From Gelidibacter japonicus (lineage in GTDB: Bacteria > Bacteroidota > Bacteroidia > Flavobacteriales > Flavobacteriaceae): a DNA stretch of 64,000 nt. The notes below the pieces were generated by a model. It ran no database searches. It worked only from the letters and a program-made list of their open reading frames with translations, and was not told where the DNA came from. The stretch covers positions 122,839 through 186,838 of the forward strand of contig NZ_BJKB01000009.1 of assembly GCF_010725055.1 (NCBI RefSeq), written 5' to 3'. Position numbers and translations under genes: made by a program. This document shows, one piece after another, positions 36,051 to 44,536 of the stretch (positions are counted from its first letter, which is position 1; every line of letters starts with the position of its first letter).

Positions 36051-38453
36051 TTATTTACATTCTAATAAACCCATAAGTTCTAACGTGTAATTATCAGATG
36101 TCTGGATGTAGGCATGTTTTTCTTCCACAATGGCACCAAGTTTTCTTTTTTCAAATGCTGCGGTCATTCCCAAATCAATGTGTTCAAAATTTAAATTGAT
36201 TGCCCTTTTGATAGTTTGATAAAGTAATTGTCGGTAGATATGGTAAGTGAGGAGATTGTCATAATCAAGGCCTACCAAAGAAGGGACGTAAATGTGGTTT
36301 TTATTCTTATAACAGAACATGACCCCAATAATATCTTTACTGTTTATGGCGGCTTTAATGATTATAAACTCCCAATTTGGATTCTTGGACATGTTTTCAA
36401 ACAACTTTGCGGGATATGAAAAAGTGTTCAGGCCCAAATTGTTTTTTCGGACGTTATCATAGAGTTTCTTTACCTGAATTATTTGAGCTTTATCCAGTTC
36501 AGATATTACGGATATTTCCAATGAAGATTCATGAGCCAATATGTCTTTTCTAAAATGTTTTCTGCTCCGCGATGAAAGTTCAGATATGTAGTGTTCAATA
36601 GAATCATTGCGTCTTAAACTGATGCTACATGAGTTTGGCATCTGAACCCTAAAGTAGCCTTGACCTTGAAAATAGCTATGTAATCTGTCGTCCTCATTAA
36701 AATCACGCAGTGTAACCATTTTCGAATTTGAATCCTTCTCTAGTTGTTCCAGGGTTGCCATCAGTTTATTTAAGGCATCGTTCTTCAGGGGATGCTTGTT
36801 ATCTAAATAAAGATGATTTCCCTCAGTGAAAAGACATCCTAAACTAAGAACCTTTGAAGTCATATAGTAAGGGTCCGTTAGACGTTTTTCCTCAATAGTT
36901 TTCGATGCGATTGTATTTGCGAGCATATCGTCTTTCCACAAAGATGAGGATATTAGGACTGCCAATACAAGCTGGTTTTTTTGATCATGGATAAGTAAAT
37001 ACCAAAAAGACCAATTATTTTCTTTCAATTCATTGTCACTAAATGTATCCTCAAGAAAGTTCATTCCGTCCCAATCTTGAATGCCATTTTTTCCGACTGA
37101 GGTGTTCCATGTCAGCTTATCTATATTTGAAATGGAATTTTCTAAACGTATGGTTAGATTTTCATGTGTCAAATTTTCTGGTTTGAACTTTGATTCTAGT
37201 TTGAATGCTTGATAGACACGGTTCAAATCAGTATGTGTTTCTTCAAGGGCTTTTGGCAAATGATATTGCATGGCATCAACCAATGCTTTAATTTCCTGCA
37301 TTTGATTATGACGGGATATAGTAATTCGAACTCCAGTGTTTTTAACCGGTACAGCTGGGAAAAGTCCAAGGTTGACATAAAACCCCTCCTTCATCAAGCG
37401 ATTGACAAAATTATATCCAGTCGTAGGGGTTCCCGTGCCTATAAAAAATACTGGCGAATTGTTTTTATCTATCAGTGGTAAATCTGTTTGATGGACGAGT
37501 TCATTAAAATATTGTATTCTTTTTTTTAAGTCATTTTGGAGTTCGTAGATCTCAGGAGTTAAATGGATTTCCGCTGAAGCCGTTGCAGCAGCAACAGAGG
37601 CAGGTTCAAGTTGAGCGGAGAAGGTGAGAGGGCCTCCAAAGGTTTTTATTTCATTATACATTTTTTTATTGGAACAGACGAGAACAGATCCACTTGCTCC
37701 AAACGTCTTGCTCAAGGTGCCAAACAATAGCATATTTTCAGAAAGTTCGTTAATTTCACTCATGACATAGCCTGTACCATTTTTTCCAATCCAACTCATC
37801 CCATGCACATCATCAAAATAGAGATGCAACTGGGGATATTTTAGACTCAACGCTTTTAATTCTTTAACGGGTGCATAGTCACCATACATAGAATAGATCC
37901 CGTCTGCCATATACCAAATTTTCTTTCTGCTATTGGAATATGCTTTTATTTTATCCTCTAACATGTTCAAGTCATTATGGCGAACCATGTCAATAGGGAC
38001 ACTTCTTGTTTTCAGTACCTTAGCAGCGCTCTGTACGCTCCAATGTACTTGATGGTCCAAAATAATAGCGTCTTCATCTTTTACTGCGCTGGGGATGACT
38101 CCCAAATGACCTAACGTACTATTTTTTGTGATGACTACTGGATTTCCGTACATCTCAGATACCTTTTCCTCCAATTGTCTATAAAGGGGATTGGAAATGT
38201 AGGACTTTGATAGAGGGTATTGAGTGCCATATCTCCGAATGGCGCTTATGGCCGCTTCTTTTAATCGAGAGTCCTGTTCCAAACCTAAATATCCTGTAGT
38301 TCCAAAATGAAATAGTTTTCTATTGTTGACACCAATAGTTCTGCCTGTAAATGTTTCCCCGTCTGCATATAAATGAAGTACCCCTTCATCAATAGCGTCC
38401 GTAAAAACGTCATTTACTGTGTCCAAAAAGTTGTTTTGTTTAATCTTTGCCAT
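36051..38453 (-). CDS. PLP-dependent alpha-oxoamine-synthase-type enzyme fused to a GNAT/FemAB-like domain
   Basis: About 800 residues from ATG 38453; an alternative ATG is at 38474. Residues 1-400 form an alpha-oxoamine synthase (BioF/KBL/SPT-like fold): HFGTTGYLGLEQD, ILDHQVHWSVQSA (PLP-stacking His), LYFDDVHGMSWIG and GTLSKTFGASGS, with Lys249 as the PLP lysine. Such enzymes condense an amino acid with an acyl-CoA. Residues from about 540 look like an acyltransferase of the GNAT/FemAB (Acetyltransf_6) type, with SRSRKHFRKDI, VPSLVGLDYDNLLTYHIYRQLLYQTIKRA and EHIDLGMTAAFEKRKLGA. The product might be an acylated amino alcohol or lipid; substrate and cargo role are unknown. Three TCCGTTTT repeats lie just upstream. 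Confidence 0.75.
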   Translation of the reverse strand: MAKIKQNNFLDTVNDVFTDAIDEGVLHLYADGETFTGRTIGVNNRKLFHFGTTGYLGLEQDSRLKEAAISAIRRYGTQYPLSKSYISNPLYRQLEEKVSEMYGNPVVITKNSTLGHLGVIPSAVKDEDAIILDHQVHWSVQSAAKVLKTRSVPIDMVRHNDLNMLEDKIKAYSNSRKKIWYMADGIYSMYGDYAPVKELKALSLKYPQLHLYFDDVHGMSWIGKNGTGYVMSEINELSENMLLFGTLSKTFGASGSVLVCSNKKMYNEIKTFGGPLTFSAQLEPASVAAATASAEIHLTPEIYELQNDLKKRIQYFNELVHQTDLPLIDKNNSPVFFIGTGTPTTGYNFVNRLMKEGFYVNLGLFPAVPVKNTGVRITISRHNQMQEIKALVDAMQYHLPKALEETHTDLNRVYQAFKLESKFKPENLTHENLTIRLENSISNIDKLTWNTSVGKNGIQDWDGMNFLEDTFSDNELKENNWSFWYLLIHDQKNQLVLAVLISSSLWKDDMLANTIASKTIEEKRLTDPYYMTSKVLSLGCLFTEGNHLYLDNKHPLKNDALNKLMATLEQLEKDSNSKMVTLRDFNEDDRLHSYFQGQGYFRVQMPNSCSISLRRNDSIEHYISELSSRSRKHFRKDILAHESSLEISVISELDKAQIIQVKKLYDNVRKNNLGLNTFSYPAKLFENMSKNPNWEFIIIKAAINSKDIIGVMFCYKNKNHIYVPSLVGLDYDNLLTYHIYRQLLYQTIKRAINLNFEHIDLGMTAAFEKRKLGAIVEEKHAYIQTSDNYTLELMGLLECK

Positions 38454-38521
38454 GTTATTGAATTTATTAGGCATAGAATTTAGTGTCTTTTGTGTGATAT
38501 TGGAGGGTCGAAGAGCGCCAT

Positions 38522-38602
38522 AATCCGTTTTAGTCAAATTTTAATCCGTTTTAGGCTAAGATTAATCCCTATATGACAATTCCTACTCCGTTTTGGTCAA
38601 AC
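38522..38602. promoter_or_regulatory. three TCCGTTTTrG repeats in a divergent promoter region
   Basis: AATCCGTTTTAGTCAAA (38522-38538), AATCCGTTTTAGGCTAA (38543-38559) and CTCCGTTTTGGTCAAAC (38586-38602), all in direct orientation between the divergent PLP-fusion and DUF7793-like genes. The first two start 21 bp apart and the third 43 bp later, about two and four helical turns. They are good candidates for binding by the AraC-type regulator encoded at 39068-40048. Confidence 0.6.
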
Positions 38603-38663
38603 CTTCCTTAATTAAATTTTTTAACTTTATATTTAAGAAACTAGTTTTCAAATTGTTGAGATC

Positions 38664-39029
38664 ATGTTTGCTGAAAATGAATATGCGACGTATGTTATAA
38701 AGGAGGGTATCCTGTATGTTGAATATAAAGACGTCAAATTGGATTTAGCGGCGGCCATCAGCATTGTTGAGGACAGATTCGTTGTACAGGAAGGACAAAG
38801 CATTCCTGTACTGTGCGATATACGTAAAGTAAGAGGGATCAACAAAACAGCGCGTATCTATTTGTCAATAGAAGGTTCGTCGTTTGTTAAAGCCGTGGCA
38901 TTTATAGTGGAGGCGCCTGTTTCAGACATGTTTTCAAAGTTTTATTTACGCACGAGTAAGCCACCAATACCTACCATGGTCTTTGAAACGATAAGTGAGG
39001 CTTTGATTTTTTTGAAAAAATATAAGTGA
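38664..39029 (+). CDS. hypothetical protein, STAS/SpoIIAA-like (DUF7793-like)
   Basis: 121-residue cytosolic protein. Beta-strand/helix alternation (TYVIKEGILYVEYKDVKLDLAAAISIVEDRFVVQEGQSIPVLCDIRKVRGINKTARIYLS) is like small STAS-like proteins that I recall as DUF7793, often beside AraC/PAS regulators in Bacteroidota. It lies 38 bp upstream of such a regulator, so the two probably act together as sensor partner and regulator. The function is unproven. Confidence 0.65.
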   Translation: MFAENEYATYVIKEGILYVEYKDVKLDLAAAISIVEDRFVVQEGQSIPVLCDIRKVRGINKTARIYLSIEGSSFVKAVAFIVEAPVSDMFSKFYLRTSKPPIPTMVFETISEALIFLKKYK

Positions 39030-39067
39030 TAATTGGGCATAAACATCTAAAAAGTAAATAGTTAATT

Positions 39068-40048
39068 ATGGGAGAATTTGAAAAACAACGGGTAAGGAAC
39101 ATTCATAATATGATTTTGGAAATGGCCTCAGGTAATTTTCATTATCAGATAGAGCGTTCTTCAAAGGATGATGACCTTGAATCAATCATTGTGGGGTTGA
39201 ATATGTTAGCTGAAGAAATTGAGGCTAACATGGTCCATCAGGGTTTTGCTAATGCCAATACAACCATCATGGATATTATAAAGATGAGTTTCATATTGGA
39301 TGAGAATGGAGTCGTTGAAATGGTCAACGGTCAAGCAGGCAAAATGCTCTCTCTACCAGTGGATAATATCGTTGGGAAGTTGTTCGAAGACTTTCTGACA
39401 GATGATTCCAAGACCCTGTGGAAAAATAAATGGATAAGTAAAACCAGGAAACCAAAGCTTGAAGGTTCTGTCCATTTGGTCTTTAAGCGCAAAAATAATT
39501 TTGAGGTTCCCAAAGTTGTGCATTTTACCACCTTTAAGGATAGGGCAAATGAAAGCAGGAAACTATTGATCACCGTGGTTCAACATTCCTATTATCAGAA
39601 AAAGTTGAAATCGGAATTAAAGAAAAAGGTCATTAACGGAAAATACCAACGGGTGTTAAATGATACAAGTTTACTATCCAAAAAAAATAAAATGGTGTTG
39701 ACCTATGGGGACATCCAAAAGATTAGAGCTGCACATAATATCATTTTCAACAATCCCCAAACCGATTTTCCATCACAGAAGGATTTTGCCCTTCAGTTGG
39801 GAACGAATGAGTTCAAGTTGAAGTACGGTTTTAAAGAGCTCTATGGCACCACAATCCATAAATTCATCATACAAGAGCGACTCCGTAAAGCACAGGTAAT
39901 GATACAGTATACAGACCTCCCCTTTAAAACTATCGCGAACAAGGTGGGGTTTAAGAGCCAATCCCATTTTTCAAGATTATTTAAGCAAAGGTTTGGATAC
40001 ACCCCAAAAGAATTGAGAAAGAACACCATCTCCAGGGGTAAATTATAG
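39068..40048 (+). CDS. PAS domain-containing AraC-family transcriptional regulator
   Basis: 326-residue cytosolic regulator with three parts: a HAMP-like helical N-terminus (MILEMASGNFHYQIERSSKDDDLESIIVGLNMLAEEIEANM), a PAS domain (about 65-170; FILDENGVVEMVNGQAGKMLSLPVDNIVGKLFEDFL), and a C-terminal AraC double HTH (about 210-315) ending IQYTDLPFKTIANKVGFKSQSHFSRLFKQRFGYTPKELRK. No membrane segment is present, so the HAMP-like region is soluble. It likely controls the flanking cargo genes, perhaps through the TCCGTTTT repeats. Confidence 0.88.
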   Translation: MGEFEKQRVRNIHNMILEMASGNFHYQIERSSKDDDLESIIVGLNMLAEEIEANMVHQGFANANTTIMDIIKMSFILDENGVVEMVNGQAGKMLSLPVDNIVGKLFEDFLTDDSKTLWKNKWISKTRKPKLEGSVHLVFKRKNNFEVPKVVHFTTFKDRANESRKLLITVVQHSYYQKKLKSELKKKVINGKYQRVLNDTSLLSKKNKMVLTYGDIQKIRAAHNIIFNNPQTDFPSQKDFALQLGTNEFKLKYGFKELYGTTIHKFIIQERLRKAQVMIQYTDLPFKTIANKVGFKSQSHFSRLFKQRFGYTPKELRKNTISRGKL

Positions 40049-40137
40049 GGTTATTGGAAATTAATCCCGATTAGGCAAATACTTTCACGTTTTCGTATAA
40101 TTTAAGTTTGGAACTTTACCATATCAAATCAAATGCT

Positions 40138-41655
40138 ATGGGAGTTCCTAAATACATATTACGAAAAATACCGCGAATGGTCAGTTTACTGATCGTTCTG
40201 TTATTTGTGTATGCGGCGGTGAGTAAGCTGTTAGATTTTGAAACATTCGAGATACAGTTGGGGCAGAGTCCACTTTTAAGTGCATTTGCAGCTTGGGTTT
40301 CATGGGGAGTAATATTAATTGAATTACTGACCGCTAGTTTATTAATGTTTGACAAAACAAGGCATTTGGGACTCTATATTGCTTTTTCTTTAATGGTAAT
40401 GTTTACAGCTTATATTTATATTATCCTTAATTATAGCGATTTTGTGCCTTGTTCCTGTGGCGGTATTCTCGAAAAAATGGGTTGGACACAACATCTTTGG
40501 TTTAACATCATTGTTTGTGGACTTACCATTTTAGCACTCTTCTTTACGGATATTTCAAAAAAGCGGATGCTTATCATCATAGGTCCATTAGTCTTGGTTT
40601 TGAGTTTAGGAATGGTAATCACTTTATTTTTAAATTCTGAGTATATTATCAAAAAGGAAAATCCGTTTGTTCGGAGGTTTTTGCCTCACGGGGTACTGGA
40701 AGACAAGGTCTTAGGTTTAGGCGTGAACTCATTTTACTTTGCGGGCGCTCATGGACAAACAGTTTATCTAGGCAATCACACAGCGCCTTTGCGAATTGCG
40801 ATGGTGGACTCCACAATGGAACAAAGAACGGATTACGCTTTGTCAATTGACCAAAAAAATCTCCCTTTTCGGTCGATTAGGCTAAAAATTTTATATCCTT
40901 ATTTCTATCTGGCAGATGGTTATGTACCCGTAGTTTTCAGAGGAAAACTAAACCAATGGAAAGCAGTAACTCTTAGTTTTGGTCAAGCCTATTTTTCAGA
41001 CTTTCAACCGATTGACAGCATTAGAATCGGTTTTAGAGGACAAAGTGCGGTTAACAAAGAAAACGTTTTGGGATTGCTCAATTCTCCTGTAAAAGGAGAA
41101 GTTGGATTATATCACGAATTGCTGGAAAAACAGGTAGATGGCGTATTTGATACTGATGGTATATTGAGCTACAGTCCGCAACAAAAAAAGATGGTTTACA
41201 CTTACTTTTACCGCAATCAGTATATTGTTGCAGATGCCAACATGGATCTGCTTCATCGAGGAAATACCATTGATACCACAAGTGTTGCCCAAATAAAAGT
41301 CACCAAGTTAAAAAACGGTGAGTACAAAATGAGTGTGCCGCCACAGACTATAAATAAAAATGTTGTGATTCATCGCAACCTCCTGTTTAATATCTCTAAT
41401 AGCATTGGAAAATTAGAATCCAAAAGCATGTGGAAACAGGCAGTGATTGTAGATGTTTACGACTTTGAGAAGCAAGCTTATATCGGTAGCTTTTACGTGC
41501 ACCACCGCGGGGAACACAAGCTTTCGGATTTGCTTGTTACAGACCATTATCTGTATGGTTTGTTTGACACTGAACTTGTTCGTTATCGGTTAGCCGGCGC
41601 GATAAGGAATAAGTATGATTTATCTGAAGATAGCCGAAAACTTGTGACAGAGTAG
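40138..41655 (+). CDS. MauE/DoxX-family redox-associated membrane protein with large C-terminal domain
   Basis: 505 residues from ATG 40138. The first 150 form a four-helix MauE/DoxX-type membrane domain (MVSLLIVLLFVYAAVSKLLDF, WGVILIELLTASLLMF, IAFSLMVMFTAYIYIIL and a fourth). A CSCGG motif (Cys105, Cys107) lies beside the third helix, and a fifth helix is near 155-175. MauE proteins are linked to disulfide formation. The remaining 330 residues form a beta-rich domain, probably extracytoplasmic and propeller-like (NSFYFAGAHGQTVYLGNHTAPLRIAMVD). It is followed 32 bp later by the small four-cysteine secreted protein, an obvious candidate substrate. Confidence 0.82.
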   Translation: MGVPKYILRKIPRMVSLLIVLLFVYAAVSKLLDFETFEIQLGQSPLLSAFAAWVSWGVILIELLTASLLMFDKTRHLGLYIAFSLMVMFTAYIYIILNYSDFVPCSCGGILEKMGWTQHLWFNIIVCGLTILALFFTDISKKRMLIIIGPLVLVLSLGMVITLFLNSEYIIKKENPFVRRFLPHGVLEDKVLGLGVNSFYFAGAHGQTVYLGNHTAPLRIAMVDSTMEQRTDYALSIDQKNLPFRSIRLKILYPYFYLADGYVPVVFRGKLNQWKAVTLSFGQAYFSDFQPIDSIRIGFRGQSAVNKENVLGLLNSPVKGEVGLYHELLEKQVDGVFDTDGILSYSPQQKKMVYTYFYRNQYIVADANMDLLHRGNTIDTTSVAQIKVTKLKNGEYKMSVPPQTINKNVVIHRNLLFNISNSIGKLESKSMWKQAVIVDVYDFEKQAYIGSFYVHHRGEHKLSDLLVTDHYLYGLFDTELVRYRLAGAIRNKYDLSEDSRKLVTE

Positions 41656-41687
41656 AGGCATATTTACTAATTTAAAATTATTGAGAA

Positions 41688-41978
41688 ATGAAAAAGTTTT
41701 TAAAAAATGCAGGATTGCGAATCGGAGTATTTGCACTTGCTATCGGAGCCGCATTTGCTACCAATGCGATGAAAAACAGTAACTTTGCCGTTGAAGATGG
41801 TTATCAGCCATTAGACACTGAAGGCGTAACCTGTATAAAGAGAGCTGAGTGTACCGATATACTGGGACCTGTTTGTACATGGAAAGATCCTGTTACCAAT
41901 ATATCACATGAATTATTTGGCATGGAAGAAAATAACGGTCAAACCGTTTGTACTAAAAGATTGTATAGAATACAATGA
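41688..41978 (+). CDS. small secreted four-cysteine protein (DUF6520-like)
   Basis: 96 residues. The N-terminus is a signal peptide (LKNAGLRIGVFALAIGAAFATNA), leaving about 69 mature residues with four cysteines (Cys49, 55, 63, 88) that could form two disulfides. I recall this type as DUF6520, a Bacteroidota family of unknown function found after MauE-like genes. It is followed by a strong terminator (41985-42015), so it ends the MauE transcript. A secreted signal, a structural peptide or an antimicrobial are all possible; none is shown by the sequence. Confidence 0.78.
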   Translation: MKKFLKNAGLRIGVFALAIGAAFATNAMKNSNFAVEDGYQPLDTEGVTCIKRAECTDILGPVCTWKDPVTNISHELFGMEENNGQTVCTKRLYRIQ

Positions 41979-41984
41979 TTAACT

Positions 41985-42015
41985 ATGAATGCCCTTTTTA
42001 GGGCATTCATTTTTT
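41985..42015 (+). terminator. strong intrinsic terminator
   Basis: Perfect 10-bp stem ATGAATGCCC / GGGCATTCAT with a 6-nt loop, followed by a T run. It ends the MauE-DUF6520 transcript. The convergent S9 peptidase gene ends at 42014. Confidence 0.92.
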
Positions 42016-44536
42016 AATAATTTGCATAATCTGTACCTTGATTAATCCATTTGATATCTTTTTTATCTTTAAGAAAATAATCAAACCAATCGATCACTTT
42101 TAGGGTAAGGTCTCTTTGTGTTTTTGCGGTAGTCATAGAATGTCCTTCTTCTTTATAAAATAAAGCTATATGAGGAATTTGGTATTTTTTTAAGGCAATA
42201 AAAAAATGCCTTGTATGCTCCCAATGTACGTTATAATCTTTTAAACCCGTCCAGGATAGTAAGGGAGTTTTTATCTGGTGCGCAAAAAGGATAGGAGAAT
42301 TTTGTAAGTATTTCTCTTTTTCATCTTTTAATGAACCTCTCATTTCAACCTGTCCATGAGATTCATACCGCCAAAAAGGTGGATTCGCAAAGTTGTAATT
42401 GTAAGAATAATAGTCCCATATAATATCGTTAATGGCTGCGCCGCTTACGGCAGCTGCAAATAAATTGGTTTGCGTAATGATGAAATTAGTTTCGTATCCA
42501 CCAAAAGACTGCCCTATTAAGCCTAATCTTTGATTATCAATCGACAGTTCTTCTTTTGTTGCTTCTTCTATGCTCTGTGTTACACAATCTAATGCCGCAA
42601 ACCCAGGGCCTTCATCCGAAATAATAATGTCGGGCAAAAAAACAAAATACCCAAGTTCATTTAATAATGGAATATTTAATCCCATATAGTTTGTAAAATC
42701 CGGTATAAAAAAAGTATTGGCCAGATGATTCTGGCTTTGATAAATGTGTACAACCATAGGATATTTCTTTAGAGGAGAGAAGTCTTTTGGATAGTATAAC
42801 AATCCTTTCAGGATGATACCTTCTTTATTTTTAAAAGTAACGATTTTTTGTTTGCGCCACTGGTATAATTTATCAGATAAATCACCTTTTAATAATGTCG
42901 TTTCCTTTCTATTTTTCCATCCTATTACACTTTTAGGAATATTAAAGTTTTCTTCGGAAAAAGTAAATACGCTGCAATCTTCTGTCCATTGAAAACTGGA
43001 CAGCTTGTTTTCTGAACTCGTTATTAAGTTTAATTGAAGCTTTTTATTTACTGAATAGATTGAGTTCGAATTATTTCTGATTTCAATATTGTGTAATAAT
43101 AAGGGAGCATTAGTATCAATAACTTTTGGGATTCCGACATATAGCATATTAATTTTTTGATCAAGGGCATGATAATTTAAAATATCTATCTTGAGATTGT
43201 CTTTTTTAAAATTTGTGATATTTATTGTTTTATAAGTTGTTAAGTCAACTTTCCACAAGTTGTTGTCTCCGATAATGTAAACTGCTTTTTCGTGGTTATT
43301 CCAAAAGAGTTCACTCTGATTATTAATGTTGATTTGATGACTCTTCTTGTCATTGATGTCATATATATACCACTGACTGTTTTTGTTAAATGCGATGAAT
43401 TCACTATTTGGCGAATATGAAAAGTTAATTGCAGTGTTTTCAACAGCATCAGCAATTAAATGAGAATTTTGACTTTTAATATTGTATAAATAAATATCTG
43501 TTTTGGGGTGATTCAAAGAGTAGTCCTTGTGTTTGAAAATATCAAATAGTATTAAGTTTTCTGAGTTCCTAATAAATATAGGAGATTGTTCTTTTTTTAT
43601 ATTTATTGTTACACACTTATCAGAATTGGTATAGTAAATTAAACACTTTCTAAATCTTTTATTTCCTTTATCACCGAATTTTTTCTGTTCTAAATTTCTG
43701 TCATTACCATTCCATATATCTAAATATTCTTTATGGTCATTATTGTCATTTGTTTCTAACGTATAATTAAAGAAGATGTTATCATCCACAGTAAAATCGG
43801 ATTGAATCGAAATTATTTTATCATTACCTTTAGGGAATGCGATTGCTTTTGTCGATGATTGGAGTAAATCAACCAATAGGATTTTCTTATCCAACGTTTG
43901 TAATAATGCTTTGGTTTGAGCATTGTTCCAGATAATTTTTTCAATATCATTACTTAATTTAGTTACAAATGACAATTTTAGTTTTTTTATATCAAGGAGA
44001 TAAACATTTGTAGACTCATTTTTACTTATGAGTAAAGCAAAGTTTTCATCATCACTAATGTAGTAATCAGTAATGTTTTTGGTATTAAACAGTGTTTTAT
44101 TTGCTGGATTCTTAATGTTTCCGACATGAAAACTCTTATTGTCTTTGATATAGACTATGGCACAATGGTTTTGCAAAACACTAAACTTTGATATATTATC
44201 AATCGTAAATGATTTTTTACTTGGCAACTCTATTATTTCTAAGATATTTTCTTTTGATTTATATATGAGTTGATTATCAGCAAATTCAATGTTTCCTTTA
44301 TCTGTTAAGGTTATTTTTTCTTTAGTTACTGTATGCACTACTTCAATAGTGTCATTATTATTTTCATAGGACTTGATGATCGCACTCCATTGTCCATTAG
44401 CTGAAAGTTTATAATTTTTCAAAGTATGCCATTCTGAAGAAACAGAAAGGCTGTCCCTATCCGTTTGAGCACAGATTCCAGGGATAATTGTCCAAATCAA
44501 TCCAATCGCGATATAAATATTTCTAATATCCTTCAT
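42014..44536 (-). CDS. S9 family (prolyl oligopeptidase-like) peptidase, secreted
   Basis: 840 residues, signal peptide ending GICAQ. An N-terminal beta-propeller-like part (to about 560) precedes an alpha/beta hydrolase domain. The serine is in LGLIGQSFGGYETNF (about Ser673), the Asp in LSWTGLKDYNVHWEH (about 764) and the His in KEEGHSMTTA (about 799), the catalytic triad order of the family. HPEN-type sequence in the propeller indicates no transporter role. It starts inside the SusD gene end (14-bp overlap), forming a susC-susD-peptidase operon. A protease for the small secreted protein on the opposite strand is one possibility. Confidence 0.88.
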   Translation of the reverse strand: MKDIRNIYIAIGLIWTIIPGICAQTDRDSLSVSSEWHTLKNYKLSANGQWSAIIKSYENNNDTIEVVHTVTKEKITLTDKGNIEFADNQLIYKSKENILEIIELPSKKSFTIDNISKFSVLQNHCAIVYIKDNKSFHVGNIKNPANKTLFNTKNITDYYISDDENFALLISKNESTNVYLLDIKKLKLSFVTKLSNDIEKIIWNNAQTKALLQTLDKKILLVDLLQSSTKAIAFPKGNDKIISIQSDFTVDDNIFFNYTLETNDNNDHKEYLDIWNGNDRNLEQKKFGDKGNKRFRKCLIYYTNSDKCVTINIKKEQSPIFIRNSENLILFDIFKHKDYSLNHPKTDIYLYNIKSQNSHLIADAVENTAINFSYSPNSEFIAFNKNSQWYIYDINDKKSHQININNQSELFWNNHEKAVYIIGDNNLWKVDLTTYKTINITNFKKDNLKIDILNYHALDQKINMLYVGIPKVIDTNAPLLLHNIEIRNNSNSIYSVNKKLQLNLITSSENKLSSFQWTEDCSVFTFSEENFNIPKSVIGWKNRKETTLLKGDLSDKLYQWRKQKIVTFKNKEGIILKGLLYYPKDFSPLKKYPMVVHIYQSQNHLANTFFIPDFTNYMGLNIPLLNELGYFVFLPDIIISDEGPGFAALDCVTQSIEEATKEELSIDNQRLGLIGQSFGGYETNFIITQTNLFAAAVSGAAINDIIWDYYSYNYNFANPPFWRYESHGQVEMRGSLKDEKEKYLQNSPILFAHQIKTPLLSWTGLKDYNVHWEHTRHFFIALKKYQIPHIALFYKEEGHSMTTAKTQRDLTLKVIDWFDYFLKDKKDIKWINQGTDYANY

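Noticed and set aside
38454..38537. N-terminal extension of the PLP-fusion protein from a TTG
   Set aside because: It overlaps the upstream TCCGTTTT repeat and adds sequence unlike the family start; the ATG at 38453 fits better.
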